A stretch of DNA of 64,000 nt, from assembly GCA_044226365.1 (NCBI GenBank), contig JBGAHE010000016.1, forward strand, positions 1 to 64,000, given 5' to 3'. Positions 44,152 to 52,629 of this stretch are shown here, piece after piece (positions within the stretch are counted from its first letter, which is position 1; each line of letters opens with the position of its first letter). The position numbers and the translations under genes were made by a program. The notes under the pieces are model-generated. The model was given only the letters and a program-made list of their open reading frames with translations, was not told the DNA's origin and ran no database searches. Origin of the DNA: JALHNI01 sp044226365. Its GTDB lineage: Bacteria; Acidobacteriota; Terriglobia; Bryobacterales; Bryobacteraceae.

Positions 44152-45416
44152 TGGCCTCTTTCCTTCCCAGTGATGGCCTCGATTTGGAAGAGCGTGCGGC
44201 CGTACTCCGCCCTGGCTTCGTTGTAGCCTTGCATCGTTTCGTTATAGGTGCGTTGCGCATCCAGCAGTTCGACGAACGTCGCTTCGCCGCGCCGGTAAGA
44301 GAAGTCCGTCACTTCGCGAACGCGCTTGGCGCGCTCGAGCAAGTCGGCCTCGATGCGCTCCAGGAGTTGGCGGGCCGTCTGATACTGCTCATAGGCGTTC
44401 TCCACTTCGGCTTGAATCTCCTGCTCCAGGCTGCGAATCCGTGCTTGAATCTGGTCGAGCTCGCGGCGCGCGCGTTCAATCTCACCCTGGTTCTTGTTGT
44501 TGATCGCGAGCGGCACCGAGAGGAAAATGCCCGCCGAGTTGCCGCTGGTGTAGCCACCGACGCCGAACTGCCGATTCACGCCGGCGCCGACCGTGTAATC
44601 GACCTTGCCCTGCGCAAGTTGCAACCTCAATTCGGCTTGCGACCGTGCCTGGTCCTGCCGCAGAGCGTTCAGGTCCGGGCGTAAAGCCAGCGCACGCGTC
44701 GCCAGTTCGGCCTTACCCGAGGCGAGCAGATCGCGGCGCAGGTCGCCGGTGACGTCGAACGCCGGATCAAAGGTCAACCTTCCCATCAAGGCCTGCAACC
44801 GGTTCCGCGCCAGGCGCACGCGGGACTCGGTTTGCCGCACCTGGTTCGCGAACTGCAGCTGGGCCACTTCGGACCGGATCAGTTCGACTCTGGCCAGGTC
44901 GCCCGCCGTGACGCGCGTCTGATTCACCGAGACGATCTGGTTGAAGGCTTCGAGACTCGCCCGCGCCAGCGTGGCGTTCTCCTTGGCGACCAGCAGGTCC
45001 GTAAAGGCGCCTTGGACGTCGAGAATCAGCGTCCGCGTGGTGTTGAGGAGCTCGAGTTGCGCCACCGCCTTGCTCGCCTCGGCCACCGCGACACGCTCGG
45101 TGCGTTTGTGGCCGCGCTCCAGCAGATAGTCGACCCGCGCATTGATTTCCGTGGGCCCGGCGGCGTTGCTGTTCGGGTTGAAGCCGGCGCCTAAAATGTC
45201 GAGGTAATTGCCGCCCACGCTCAGCACCGGGTTGGGCCTCAGACGCGCCTGGATGATGCGCGCTTCCGCAATGCTGAGGTTAAAGCGCTCAGCCAGCAGC
45301 CGCAGGTTCCGCGAGAGAGCTTCGTCGAGCACTTGGGCCAGCGTGAGCGGCGTCGTTTGCGCCGCCGCAGACGTCAGCGCCAGCGCCAGGAGCAGCCATT
45401 GAGAGAGTCGCCGCAT
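44148..45416 (-). CDS. TolC-family outer-membrane efflux channel (CzcC-like)
   Basis: A 422-residue outer-membrane channel protein with a signal peptide (MRRLSQWLLLALALTSAAAQ), then two OEP repeats with LTLAQVLDEALSRN at the start, YLDILGAGFNPNSN and the second-half QDQARSQAELRLQLAQGK. It leads the operon with adaptor, DUF190 and RND pump. The ATG at 45416 starts the signal peptide. It is divergent from the kinase/regulator pair, which probably controls it. Confidence 0.92.
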   Translation of the reverse strand: MRRLSQWLLLALALTSAAAQTTPLTLAQVLDEALSRNLRLLAERFNLSIAEARIIQARLRPNPVLSVGGNYLDILGAGFNPNSNAAGPTEINARVDYLLERGHKRTERVAVAEASKAVAQLELLNTTRTLILDVQGAFTDLLVAKENATLARASLEAFNQIVSVNQTRVTAGDLARVELIRSEVAQLQFANQVRQTESRVRLARNRLQALMGRLTFDPAFDVTGDLRRDLLASGKAELATRALALRPDLNALRQDQARSQAELRLQLAQGKVDYTVGAGVNRQFGVGGYTSGNSAGIFLSVPLAINNKNQGEIERARRELDQIQARIRSLEQEIQAEVENAYEQYQTARQLLERIEADLLERAKRVREVTDFSYRRGEATFVELLDAQRTYNETMQGYNEARAEYGRTLFQIEAITGKERGQ

Positions 45417-45522
45417 GAAGGTCGGGAGAAGGATGCACGGCGACGGCCACTTCAAGCCGCCTTCTTTTCAGCGACATAGGCGAATAGCGCCATACGCAAT
45501 GAGAGGAATGCGTACACTGGTC

Positions 45523-45537
45523 GTACGGAAACCGTAC
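45523..45537. promoter_or_regulatory. Inverted repeat just upstream of the kinase start
   Basis: GTACGG-AAA-CCGTAC is a perfect repeat ending six bases before the kinase ATG at 45544, with a further GTAC at 45512-45515. It lies in the divergent region facing the metal-efflux operon and could be an operator or mask the translation start. Confidence 0.35.
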
Positions 45538-45543
45538 AGCGCT

Positions 45544-46992
45544 ATGCTCTTTCCCCGGATCGTCGCCGCGCAACGCCTGCAGGTCTGGCTGCTAATCACG
45601 GCGCTCGCCTCGATGGCGCTGGCGGGCATTCTGGTCTTCGACCTCACGCGCAACCTGCGGACCGTCGTCATCAGCGATACCAGCCGCAACCTGGCGAACG
45701 CCGTAACCGAGCTGCAGCAAGCCGTCGCCGCGCGGCGGACGCTGCCCTCCGCTCCAGATGCGCTCGACCAATTGCTCAAGCCGGTGTCCTACGAAGTGCT
45801 GCGTTCGCACCCGGACATCGAAGGCGGCTATTTCTGGATGGGGCAGGTAGTGGGCCACACGTTTCCCAGTTACACCGAGCCGGAAAGCAAGCTGGCGCAG
45901 CCCGAAGTGGAAAGCAACGAGGTGCGCTTGGCGCTGGCCGAAAGCCGGCAAAAGAACGGCGCGGTGGTTTATCGCGTGCGTCAGGATGCCTCCGATCTTT
46001 TGGTGATTGCCGCGGTCACCGGACCGGCCGGCCGCCCCGCCGTGTGGTGTGTGCGGCGGATCTTGAACTTCAGCGACGCCAGCGAGTTCGGCAAACGCCT
46101 GGTGCTGGTCGGCGTGATGGTGGTGGCGCTGATCACCGTCGCCACCGTGCTCACCTTCAGCTTTCAACTGCAGCGGGGCTTTGCGCAGATTCAGCGCGGC
46201 CTCGCCAAGCTCGAGACCGACGCCGCCTACCGACTGCCGGACCAGAATCATGAGTTGCGCCCGATCGTGCAGGCGATCAACGCCATGGCTGAGCGGCGGC
46301 AAAGCATGGAACAGGAACTGCGGCGCGAGGATCGTCTGCGCGTGATGGGCCGCGTGGTGGCGGGCATCGCGCATGAGATCAGGAATCCGTTGAACAGCCT
46401 GCGCCTCACCACCCGGTTGCTCGCGCGGCGGCTGGAGGGTCAGCCGGCGGTGGAGGAACCGGCCGCGTTGATCACCGGCGAAATCGATCGGCTCGATACG
46501 CTCCTGCAAAGCCTTCTGGTCTTCCGCGACGACGAAACCGGCCGCGTCCGCCAGCAACCCCTCCAGCCGATCCTCGATCGCACCCTGGCGCTCGTGCGGC
46601 CGCAGGCGCGGGACCGCCAGGTGGAACTGTCCGTGCACGTGCCAACCGGCTGCCAGGCCTACGTCGATGGCGACTACCTGCAGCAGGCTCTCATGAACGT
46701 GCTGCTCAACGCCGTCGATTTTTCGAGCGTGCCCGGCATGGTGGAGCTTACCGTCAGTCGTGCGGACCAGCGGCTGCAGATTCGCGTGGAAGATAGCGGC
46801 CCGGGCATCGTCGAGTCGCAAGGCGAGCGGATCTTCGAAGCCTTCTACACCACCAAACGCGGCGGCACCGGCCTGGGGCTCGCCGTCACGCGCACGCTGC
46901 TCGAGAAGATGGGCGGCACAATCGAGGTGGGCCGCGGAGCACGTGGCGCCGTCTTCACGCTTTCGGTGCCCGCCGAACAAGAGGTGCCATGA
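45544..46992 (+). CDS. Membrane sensor histidine kinase (metal-efflux regulator)
   Basis: A 482-residue kinase. TM1 (12-33) and TM2 (about 180-203) enclose a periplasmic sensor domain of about 145 residues; a HAMP-like linker follows, then the H-box AGIAHEIRNPLNSLRL and an HATPase domain with DSGPGIV and GGTGLGLAV. The ATG at 45544 gives a clean first membrane segment. Its stop overlaps the regulator start by four bases. The position divergent from the RND operon suggests metal sensing in the periplasm. Confidence 0.92.
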   Translation: MLFPRIVAAQRLQVWLLITALASMALAGILVFDLTRNLRTVVISDTSRNLANAVTELQQAVAARRTLPSAPDALDQLLKPVSYEVLRSHPDIEGGYFWMGQVVGHTFPSYTEPESKLAQPEVESNEVRLALAESRQKNGAVVYRVRQDASDLLVIAAVTGPAGRPAVWCVRRILNFSDASEFGKRLVLVGVMVVALITVATVLTFSFQLQRGFAQIQRGLAKLETDAAYRLPDQNHELRPIVQAINAMAERRQSMEQELRREDRLRVMGRVVAGIAHEIRNPLNSLRLTTRLLARRLEGQPAVEEPAALITGEIDRLDTLLQSLLVFRDDETGRVRQQPLQPILDRTLALVRPQARDRQVELSVHVPTGCQAYVDGDYLQQALMNVLLNAVDFSSVPGMVELTVSRADQRLQIRVEDSGPGIVESQGERIFEAFYTTKRGGTGLGLAVTRTLLEKMGGTIEVGRGARGAVFTLSVPAEQEVP

Positions 46993-48341
46993 AGTCACGC
47001 ATCCTGATCGTGGAGGACGAACGGACGGCTCTGCGCGCCCTCCGACTGATCCTCGAAGATGAAGGCTACCAGGTGATCGAGGCGGCCACCGGCGAGGGCG
47101 GCTTGCGTTTAGCCCTCACCGAACACCCGGACCTGATTCTGCTCGACATTCGTCTGCCGGATGTCGATGGCCTCACCGTCCTGCAGCGTCTGCGCGGCGC
47201 GCAGTCGGACGCCGCCGTAATCATCATGACGGCGGAGACCTCAAGCGCCAATGCCATCCGCGCCACCCAATATGGCGCCTTCGACTACCTTTCGAAGCCC
47301 ATCGACGATGAGCACTTACTGCTGCTGATTCGGCGCGCGCTTGAGTACCGGCAGTTAGAACGCGATGTGCGATCCTTGCGGACGCCGGGTCCTGCCGCGG
47401 CCGGTGTGCCCGGCATGGTGGGCCATACGCCAGCCATGCAGGAGATCTACAAGACGATCGGGCGCGTAGCCGATAGCGGTGCAAGTGTGCTGGTAACGGG
47501 CGAATCCGGCACCGGCAAGGAGTTAGTCGCCAACGCGCTGCACGAGTTCAGCGGAAGGCGTGATCGACCGCTAATCAAGGTCAATTGCGCGGCCATCCCC
47601 GGCGAGTTACTCGAAGCTGAGTTATTCGGCTATGAGAAAGGCGCCTTTACTCACGCCGTCTCCCGCCGGGTCGGCCGCTTTGAGCAGGCGCGCGATGGCA
47701 CCCTCTTTCTCGACGAAATCGGCGACCTGCCCCTGCCACTGCAGGCAAAGTTACTGCGTGCCTTACAGGAGCGCACCGTCGAGCGGCTCGGCGGCTCGGG
47801 GCCGCTCTCGGTCGACTTCCGGCTCGTCGCAGCCACCTCGCTCGACTTGAGTGCCGCCGTCGCGGCCGGCCGCTTTCGCGAGGACCTCTACTACCGCCTG
47901 AACGTCGTTTCTATCGCGCTGCCGCCGCTGCGCAACCGCCGCGAAGACATCCCCCTCCTGGTGCAGCGCTTCCTCGGCCGCTCCGAAAAACCTGTGACCA
48001 TCCGCCAGGATGCACTCGACAAGATTCTCGCGCATCACTGGCCCGGAAACGTGCGCGAACTTGAGAACGTCATCACCCGCGCCGTCGTGCTGGCGCCCGG
48101 TGGCGTGGTGACGCCCGAGACGATCGACTTTCCGATCGTCCTGGCGGCCGATGGCGCGGGCCGCTGGGAAGCGCACGTCCCCTATCGCGATGGTTACTGG
48201 CCTGTGCTGCGGCGCGTGGAGACGGAGTTAGTCCGCGCTGCCCTTCGCGAAGCGGGCGGCAACAAGACCGAGGCAGCCCGCATCCTGGGCGTGCAACGCC
48301 GGCTGCTGTATCAGAAGATGGCGGAACTGGGGCTCACTTAG
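46989..48341 (+). CDS. Sigma-54-type response regulator with variant GAFTHA motif
   Basis: A 450-residue NtrC-type regulator: receiver (about 4-120; LILLDIRLPDVDG with the phospho-acceptor Asp), AAA+ ATPase (about 140-365; Walker A GESGTGKE, Walker B GTLFLDEIGD) and a Fis-type helix-turn-helix (GNKTEAARILGVQRRLLYQK). The sigma-54-contacting loop reads GAFTHA instead of GAFTGA, and I found no convincing GG-N10-GC promoter upstream of the efflux operon. It is translationally coupled to the kinase. Its stop overlaps the alarmone hydrolase stop. Confidence 0.92.
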   Translation: MKSRILIVEDERTALRALRLILEDEGYQVIEAATGEGGLRLALTEHPDLILLDIRLPDVDGLTVLQRLRGAQSDAAVIIMTAETSSANAIRATQYGAFDYLSKPIDDEHLLLLIRRALEYRQLERDVRSLRTPGPAAAGVPGMVGHTPAMQEIYKTIGRVADSGASVLVTGESGTGKELVANALHEFSGRRDRPLIKVNCAAIPGELLEAELFGYEKGAFTHAVSRRVGRFEQARDGTLFLDEIGDLPLPLQAKLLRALQERTVERLGGSGPLSVDFRLVAATSLDLSAAVAAGRFREDLYYRLNVVSIALPPLRNRREDIPLLVQRFLGRSEKPVTIRQDALDKILAHHWPGNVRELENVITRAVVLAPGGVVTPETIDFPIVLAADGAGRWEAHVPYRDGYWPVLRRVETELVRAALREAGGNKTEAARILGVQRRLLYQKMAELGLT

Positions 48342-48871
48342 GCGAACCGCCGCAGACCTTCGGCACGGACCTCGTCGTAAAGCACCTCCAGCATCGGCGG
48401 ACGATACGGCAAGCGCGAAACCACTTCGTGAGCCCAGTTTACGTACTGCAAGATGCGCTCCCGGGGCCAGTTCACTGGTGGACCCGTTAGCAGCGAACGC
48501 AGATTCGAGATCTTATCCGCCACTTTGATCGCCGCCGTCTCCGGACTCGCGAACGGCGCCCGCTCCACCTGCCGCCGTTTGCGAACTTCGCGCGTCGCAT
48601 AGCGGTCGTCGGTCACCGTCACCACCAGGTCCGCCACCACGGCGCCGAACTCCGCCACCAGCATGTCGTAGGTGACATCGACGTCTTCAATCGTGTCATG
48701 CAAATAGCCCGCCGCGATCACGTAGGCCGGTTGGTCCGCCGCGGCGAGTAAGTCGGCGACTTCGGTCAGATGGTTAATGTAAGGCGTCGCTTCTTCCCCT
48801 TTCCGGCGATGCTGCCGGTGGGCGTGCGCCGCGTAGTGAGCCGCGCGAGTGACTAACTGTAAGTCCGTCAT
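48338..48871 (-). CDS. Small alarmone hydrolase-like HD domain protein (Mesh1/SAH type)
   Basis: A 177-residue single-domain HD hydrolase of the small alarmone hydrolase type, which removes the 3'-pyrophosphate from (p)ppGpp. The metal-binding and catalytic residues are visible: H34 (YINHL), HD 58-59 and ED 62-63 (LHDTIED), and the last Asp in IKVADKISNL. No synthetase or TGS domain is attached. It is the last gene of the operon and overlaps the GH31-like gene by ATGA. Activity on other nucleotides such as NADPH is also known for Mesh1 relatives. Confidence 0.87.
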   Translation of the reverse strand: MTDLQLVTRAAHYAAHAHRQHRRKGEEATPYINHLTEVADLLAAADQPAYVIAAGYLHDTIEDVDVTYDMLVAEFGAVVADLVVTVTDDRYATREVRKRRQVERAPFASPETAAIKVADKISNLRSLLTGPPVNWPRERILQYVNWAHEVVSRLPYRPPMLEVLYDEVRAEGLRRFA

Positions 48872-50298
48872 GGAGCCTTAGGGGCATCCAGGGGAGCGCC
48901 TGGAAACCGCAGGTTGACAATCACGTCCGAATCGGCTTCGGCGTGATGACGGACATGCAGATTGCGTGAGGCAGCGTCGTACCGCGACGTAACCTTGACG
49001 TTACCTTCCACCGAAAGCGGCTCATCCACATGGTGGACGATCCACTCGTAGTCGCGGCTCACCTTACTTTCCGCTTCCAGGCGTAGGTAAATGCCGGCGG
49101 ACGAGGCGTGGAGCTGCGTCCACTGCGCGCGCTCCGCTTCGAAGATAAAGAACTCGGCGCCGAGCGTCGGGAAGTAATGCGCTTCGTAGTAGCCGTCGCG
49201 GGCCAACGGGAGAATCGCCCCGTTCTTCACGAACACCGGCAGTCCGGGTGCGTCCATCTGCGGAGTCTGCTTGCCGCGGTAGATGCGGTTGGTACGCAGG
49301 TCTGTCCAGTTGCCCATCGGCAGGCGGCGGGCGCCGATCAGCAGTTCGTCCCCCAACATAAAGGCGTCCGCTTGCGCACCCGCCTCCAGGTCGCCGGGAT
49401 ACTGCAACGGCAGGGGCCGCAGCATCGGGTAACCGCGATCCTTCACTTCCTGCAAGTAAGTGACTAAGTACGGCTCGAGCGACCGCCGCAGGGGCGTATC
49501 GTTGCCCAGATACGCCGGCACGTAGTCGCACCAGGCTTCGTGACGCTCGCGGCAGTCGGCCAGTGGCACGGTGACGCCGGCCAGGCTCGCGTGGATCAAC
49601 GCCGGCAGCGAGGCCGGAACGCTCGTCATATAAGGAGCCCGCGAAAGCGGCGTCAACCCACGGGCATGCTCGCGCGCCAGGAACCAACGCTGGGGCACGA
49701 TATCCATGTGCCGCTCATAGATGTCCTTCAGGCGCGGCCCCAGGTAAAAGACATACTCCACCATGTCCGCGGCCCCACCGCGGACATTGAAGTTCCTGGT
49801 GAGGTCGAACTCATACGGACCACCCGCAAAGAATACGCCGTACCCGCGGCTCGAAAGGGCCAGCGCGGCCGAAGCCGTGACCTTCTCGCCGCGCGCATTC
49901 AGCGACAGACTTTCCCGCGGACCAATGCCGTAAATCCGCTCGTCCGGCAGAAACGTTCGCTCCACCTTGCCCCGCTCGAGCGACTCCCAGTTCGTGAGCC
50001 ACAGTCCGCGCGCCACATCGTAAACCCGCAGCCGAAAGGCGGCCGGATCCAGTTCGATCGACAGCGCCGACGTCTTCAGCAGGAGATGCGGCTCCCGCTC
50101 CAGCACCTGGTACTTCACTTCGTTCCCGATGGCCGCGCCCGCCGCAATCGGACCGCCGAAGCGGCGCGCCACGCGGAAACTATGGTCGGAGATCCACTCG
50201 ATCTCGGCGGCGCCATCCGGCCGCCCAAAGCGGACGAAGTTGCCGTCGCGCGTCTGCGCCACCGCCGCGGCGCTCAGCAGGAGCAGCGCCCACCTCAT
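48868..50298 (-). CDS. GH31-like protein lacking most of the catalytic barrel
   Basis: A 476-residue exported protein (signal MRWALLLLSAAAVAQ) that resembles GH31 alpha-glucosidases at both ends. The N-terminal mutarotase-like beta domain (about 20-200) has ERIYGIGPRESLSLN. The C-terminal part has YPMLRPLPLQYPGD, DAFMLGDELLIGA and LPVFVKNGAILPLA. Between them only about 80 residues remain where a barrel of 250 or more would be, and the nucleophile and acid/base motifs are missing. Typical GH31 enzymes exceed 650 residues. It is probably a binding or scaffold protein. It sits between M24 and HD genes with ATGA overlaps. Confidence 0.75.
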   Translation of the reverse strand: MRWALLLLSAAAVAQTRDGNFVRFGRPDGAAEIEWISDHSFRVARRFGGPIAAGAAIGNEVKYQVLEREPHLLLKTSALSIELDPAAFRLRVYDVARGLWLTNWESLERGKVERTFLPDERIYGIGPRESLSLNARGEKVTASAALALSSRGYGVFFAGGPYEFDLTRNFNVRGGAADMVEYVFYLGPRLKDIYERHMDIVPQRWFLAREHARGLTPLSRAPYMTSVPASLPALIHASLAGVTVPLADCRERHEAWCDYVPAYLGNDTPLRRSLEPYLVTYLQEVKDRGYPMLRPLPLQYPGDLEAGAQADAFMLGDELLIGARRLPMGNWTDLRTNRIYRGKQTPQMDAPGLPVFVKNGAILPLARDGYYEAHYFPTLGAEFFIFEAERAQWTQLHASSAGIYLRLEAESKVSRDYEWIVHHVDEPLSVEGNVKVTSRYDAASRNLHVRHHAEADSDVIVNLRFPGAPLDAPKAP

Positions 50299-51446
50299 CC
50301 AATGCGCACCAACTGCGATTGCTGCTCACCGGTGACCTGCCCGGAAGTGGCCGTGATGTAGACGTTGACTTCGGACCGAATGCCGAACTCCGGCAGATAG
50401 ATACCCGGCTCCACCGAAAAACAAGTGCCCGGAATCAGCGTCCGCGTATCATGCGTTTCCAGATTGTCCATGTTGGCGCCCGCGCCGTGCACATCCTCGC
50501 CGATGGAATGGCCCGTGCGATGGAAGAAGCGGTCGGCAAAGCCGGCGGCGCGAATGACGTTCCGCGCGGCGTCATCGATCTGATAGCCCTGCAGGCCGGG
50601 CGCCGCCAAGTGGCTCGCCTGCCGCCGCGCTTCGGTGACGACGTTGAAGACGTTCAGGACGCGGTCCGGCGGCGTGGCGCCGTAATAGCCGGTCCACGTG
50701 ACGTCGTAGTAGACGGAGCCCGGGTGGTCCAGCTTAGCCCACAGGTCGATCAGCACCACGTCACCGGGATTGATGATGGCGGTGCGCTCGGCGCTGGGCT
50801 CATAATGCGGATCGGACGCATTGGCATTTACGGCGACAATCGGCCCATGGTCCGTCACCAGACCATCGCGCTCAAACGCCTCGCGAATCCATTGCTGTAG
50901 CGCGTACTCCGTCATTCCCGCGCGGATCGTCTGGAACGCGGCTCGGCGAATCTCATCCACGCGGCGGCCCGCTTCCAGGTGGCCGGTGTACTGCTGCTCC
51001 GTCCAGCGCGCTTCGAATTGCTGCAGTAAGTCCGCCGACGTCACCACTTCCACGCCTAAGTCGGTAATCTGCTCCACGGTGCCCGCGTCGACCATGGAGA
51101 TAGTCAGAATCGCGCACTTGGGCGAATACTGCATCGCCACCCGGCGGCAACTGCCGAGTAACTCGCGCAAACCATCTGTCAGCGTCTGCCAGCCCGAATA
51201 AGTATTCTTAAAGCCCGACAAGGCATCGAGCATGCCGGCCTCGATCGAATGGACTAACTTACGCGGCTCACCATGCGCCGGCACCAGATAGTACCAGCGG
51301 CGACTGGGCGTGCGGGGCGGCGTGAACTGCAGCACGCGGTAGCCCAGCGGGTCGCGTAAATGGTGATCGTAGAAAAGCCAGCCGTCGAGGCCGGCCTCAC
51401 GCAGAGCTTCTTGGATTTCTTGAATGCGCGTCGGAGACGTGGGCAT
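50295..51446 (-). CDS. M24 family metallopeptidase (Xaa-Pro dipeptidase/aminopeptidase-like)
   Basis: A 383-residue pita-bread-fold peptidase. The N-terminal creatinase-like domain (1-160) precedes the catalytic domain with metal ligands Asp (VLIDLWAKLD), Asp (YYDVTW), His (FHRTGHSIGEDVHG), Glu (SVEPGIYLP) and Glu (IRSEVNV). It should remove N-terminal residues before proline or cleave dipeptides. The ATG at 51446 lies 50 bases inside the Wzt-like gene, so its translation is coupled. Confidence 0.9.
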   Translation of the reverse strand: MPTSPTRIQEIQEALREAGLDGWLFYDHHLRDPLGYRVLQFTPPRTPSRRWYYLVPAHGEPRKLVHSIEAGMLDALSGFKNTYSGWQTLTDGLRELLGSCRRVAMQYSPKCAILTISMVDAGTVEQITDLGVEVVTSADLLQQFEARWTEQQYTGHLEAGRRVDEIRRAAFQTIRAGMTEYALQQWIREAFERDGLVTDHGPIVAVNANASDPHYEPSAERTAIINPGDVVLIDLWAKLDHPGSVYYDVTWTGYYGATPPDRVLNVFNVVTEARRQASHLAAPGLQGYQIDDAARNVIRAAGFADRFFHRTGHSIGEDVHGAGANMDNLETHDTRTLIPGTCFSVEPGIYLPEFGIRSEVNVYITATSGQVTGEQQSQLVRIG

Positions 51447-52611
51447 GGGTGAGCACCTCAATCTGGGCGGCGAGGTCAGCAACTCCCGCCAAGTCCTTCT
51501 GCTGAGTGACGGTCAAACCGAGCACGTCGTCCAGCCAATCCTGGCTGGCTCCGTTCGGGTGTTGCGTCGCCACCGTAATCGTGTAATCGCCCCGCACCAG
51601 TTGCGCCGCCAGATGGAAACGCACGATAACCGTTTCGCCGGCTTCCACCGGCCCCAACGGCGTGCCTTCCACGCGCGTGTTGGTGCCGTAGACGTCAAAG
51701 CCCTGGCGGTTGCGCAGCAGCAAGCCGCAGACGGGGTCGGCTTGCGCGGTCAGAAAATGGATCGCCACTTCCACAGTCACCGGATCGCCGCTCGCCACGC
51801 GCGTCGCGGGCAGCAGTTTGACATCCTCAATCCGACTTTGGCCGTCACCGTGACGTACCGGCCCCAGCGCCGGCGTGGCTTGTTCTTCTTCGGGCGAGAG
51901 CACCTGGGCCACGTAGCGATTGATGGCTTCCTTGGTTTCGCCGATGTACTGGGCGCGGCCGTTCAACAGAAACATGGCCCGATCGGCCAGACGCTTCACC
52001 AGGCCGAGGTCATGAGAGACAAACAGCGTAGTGACGCCCCGCTGCTTCAGCTCATCGAACTTGCGGATACAGCGATTGGCGAAGCGCGCGTCGCCCACCG
52101 CCAGCGCTTCATCCACGATCAGGACCTCCGGCTCCACGTGGATGGCCGTGGCAAAAGCCAGCCGCACGTACATGCCGGTGGAATACTCCTTCACGGGACG
52201 GTCCAGAAAATGGCCGATCTCGGCGAAGCCGGCGATGCTCGGCAACGCCCGTTCGATCTCCGGGCGCGTCAGCCCCAGCAACTCGGCGTTCAGAAAGACG
52301 TTCTCCCGCCCGGTGAACTCCGGATTAAACCCCGCGCCCAACTCGAGCAACGCCGCGATCCGGCCCTCCACGCGGACCAGTCCACGCGTAGGCTGCAGGA
52401 TGCCCGCCACCGTCTGCAGCAGTGTGCTTTTGCCGCAGCCGTTCGGTCCCACCAGAGCGAACATCTCCCCGGGTTCGACGTTGAAGGTAATGTCGGAAAG
52501 CGCGGCAAAGTCCGTGTGGCGCTGGCCCACCAGCGGCAATGACTCAACCAGCCGGTCCACGGGCCGCGCGTACTGCGGATAGACCTTGCTGAGATTGAGG
52601 ACTGAGACCAT
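51397..52611 (-). CDS. Wzt-like ABC transporter ATP-binding protein with C-terminal substrate domain
   Basis: A 404-residue ATPase of the polysaccharide/teichoic acid export group. Walker A is GPNGCGKST (55-63), the signature is YSTGM, and Walker B is VLIVDEAL. A C-terminal beta-sandwich domain (about 250-385; SRIEDVKLLPATRVASGDPVTVEV) resembles the Wzt O-antigen-binding domain. Such ATPases work with a two-domain permease (Wzm), but none is in the window. AAAGGGAG is the ribosome site. It follows the enolase-superfamily gene by 18 bases. Confidence 0.9.
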   Translation of the reverse strand: MVSVLNLSKVYPQYARPVDRLVESLPLVGQRHTDFAALSDITFNVEPGEMFALVGPNGCGKSTLLQTVAGILQPTRGLVRVEGRIAALLELGAGFNPEFTGRENVFLNAELLGLTRPEIERALPSIAGFAEIGHFLDRPVKEYSTGMYVRLAFATAIHVEPEVLIVDEALAVGDARFANRCIRKFDELKQRGVTTLFVSHDLGLVKRLADRAMFLLNGRAQYIGETKEAINRYVAQVLSPEEEQATPALGPVRHGDGQSRIEDVKLLPATRVASGDPVTVEVAIHFLTAQADPVCGLLLRNRQGFDVYGTNTRVEGTPLGPVEAGETVIVRFHLAAQLVRGDYTITVATQHPNGASQDWLDDVLGLTVTQQKDLAGVADLAAQIEVLTHAHVSDAHSRNPRSSA

Positions 52612-52629
52612 GCTCCCTTTCAGGGTAAC

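Noticed and set aside
45417..45543. A sigma-54 promoter for the metal-efflux operon
   Set aside because: Candidate GG and GC pairs in this region have the wrong spacing (8 rather than 10 bases between); none was convincing on either strand.
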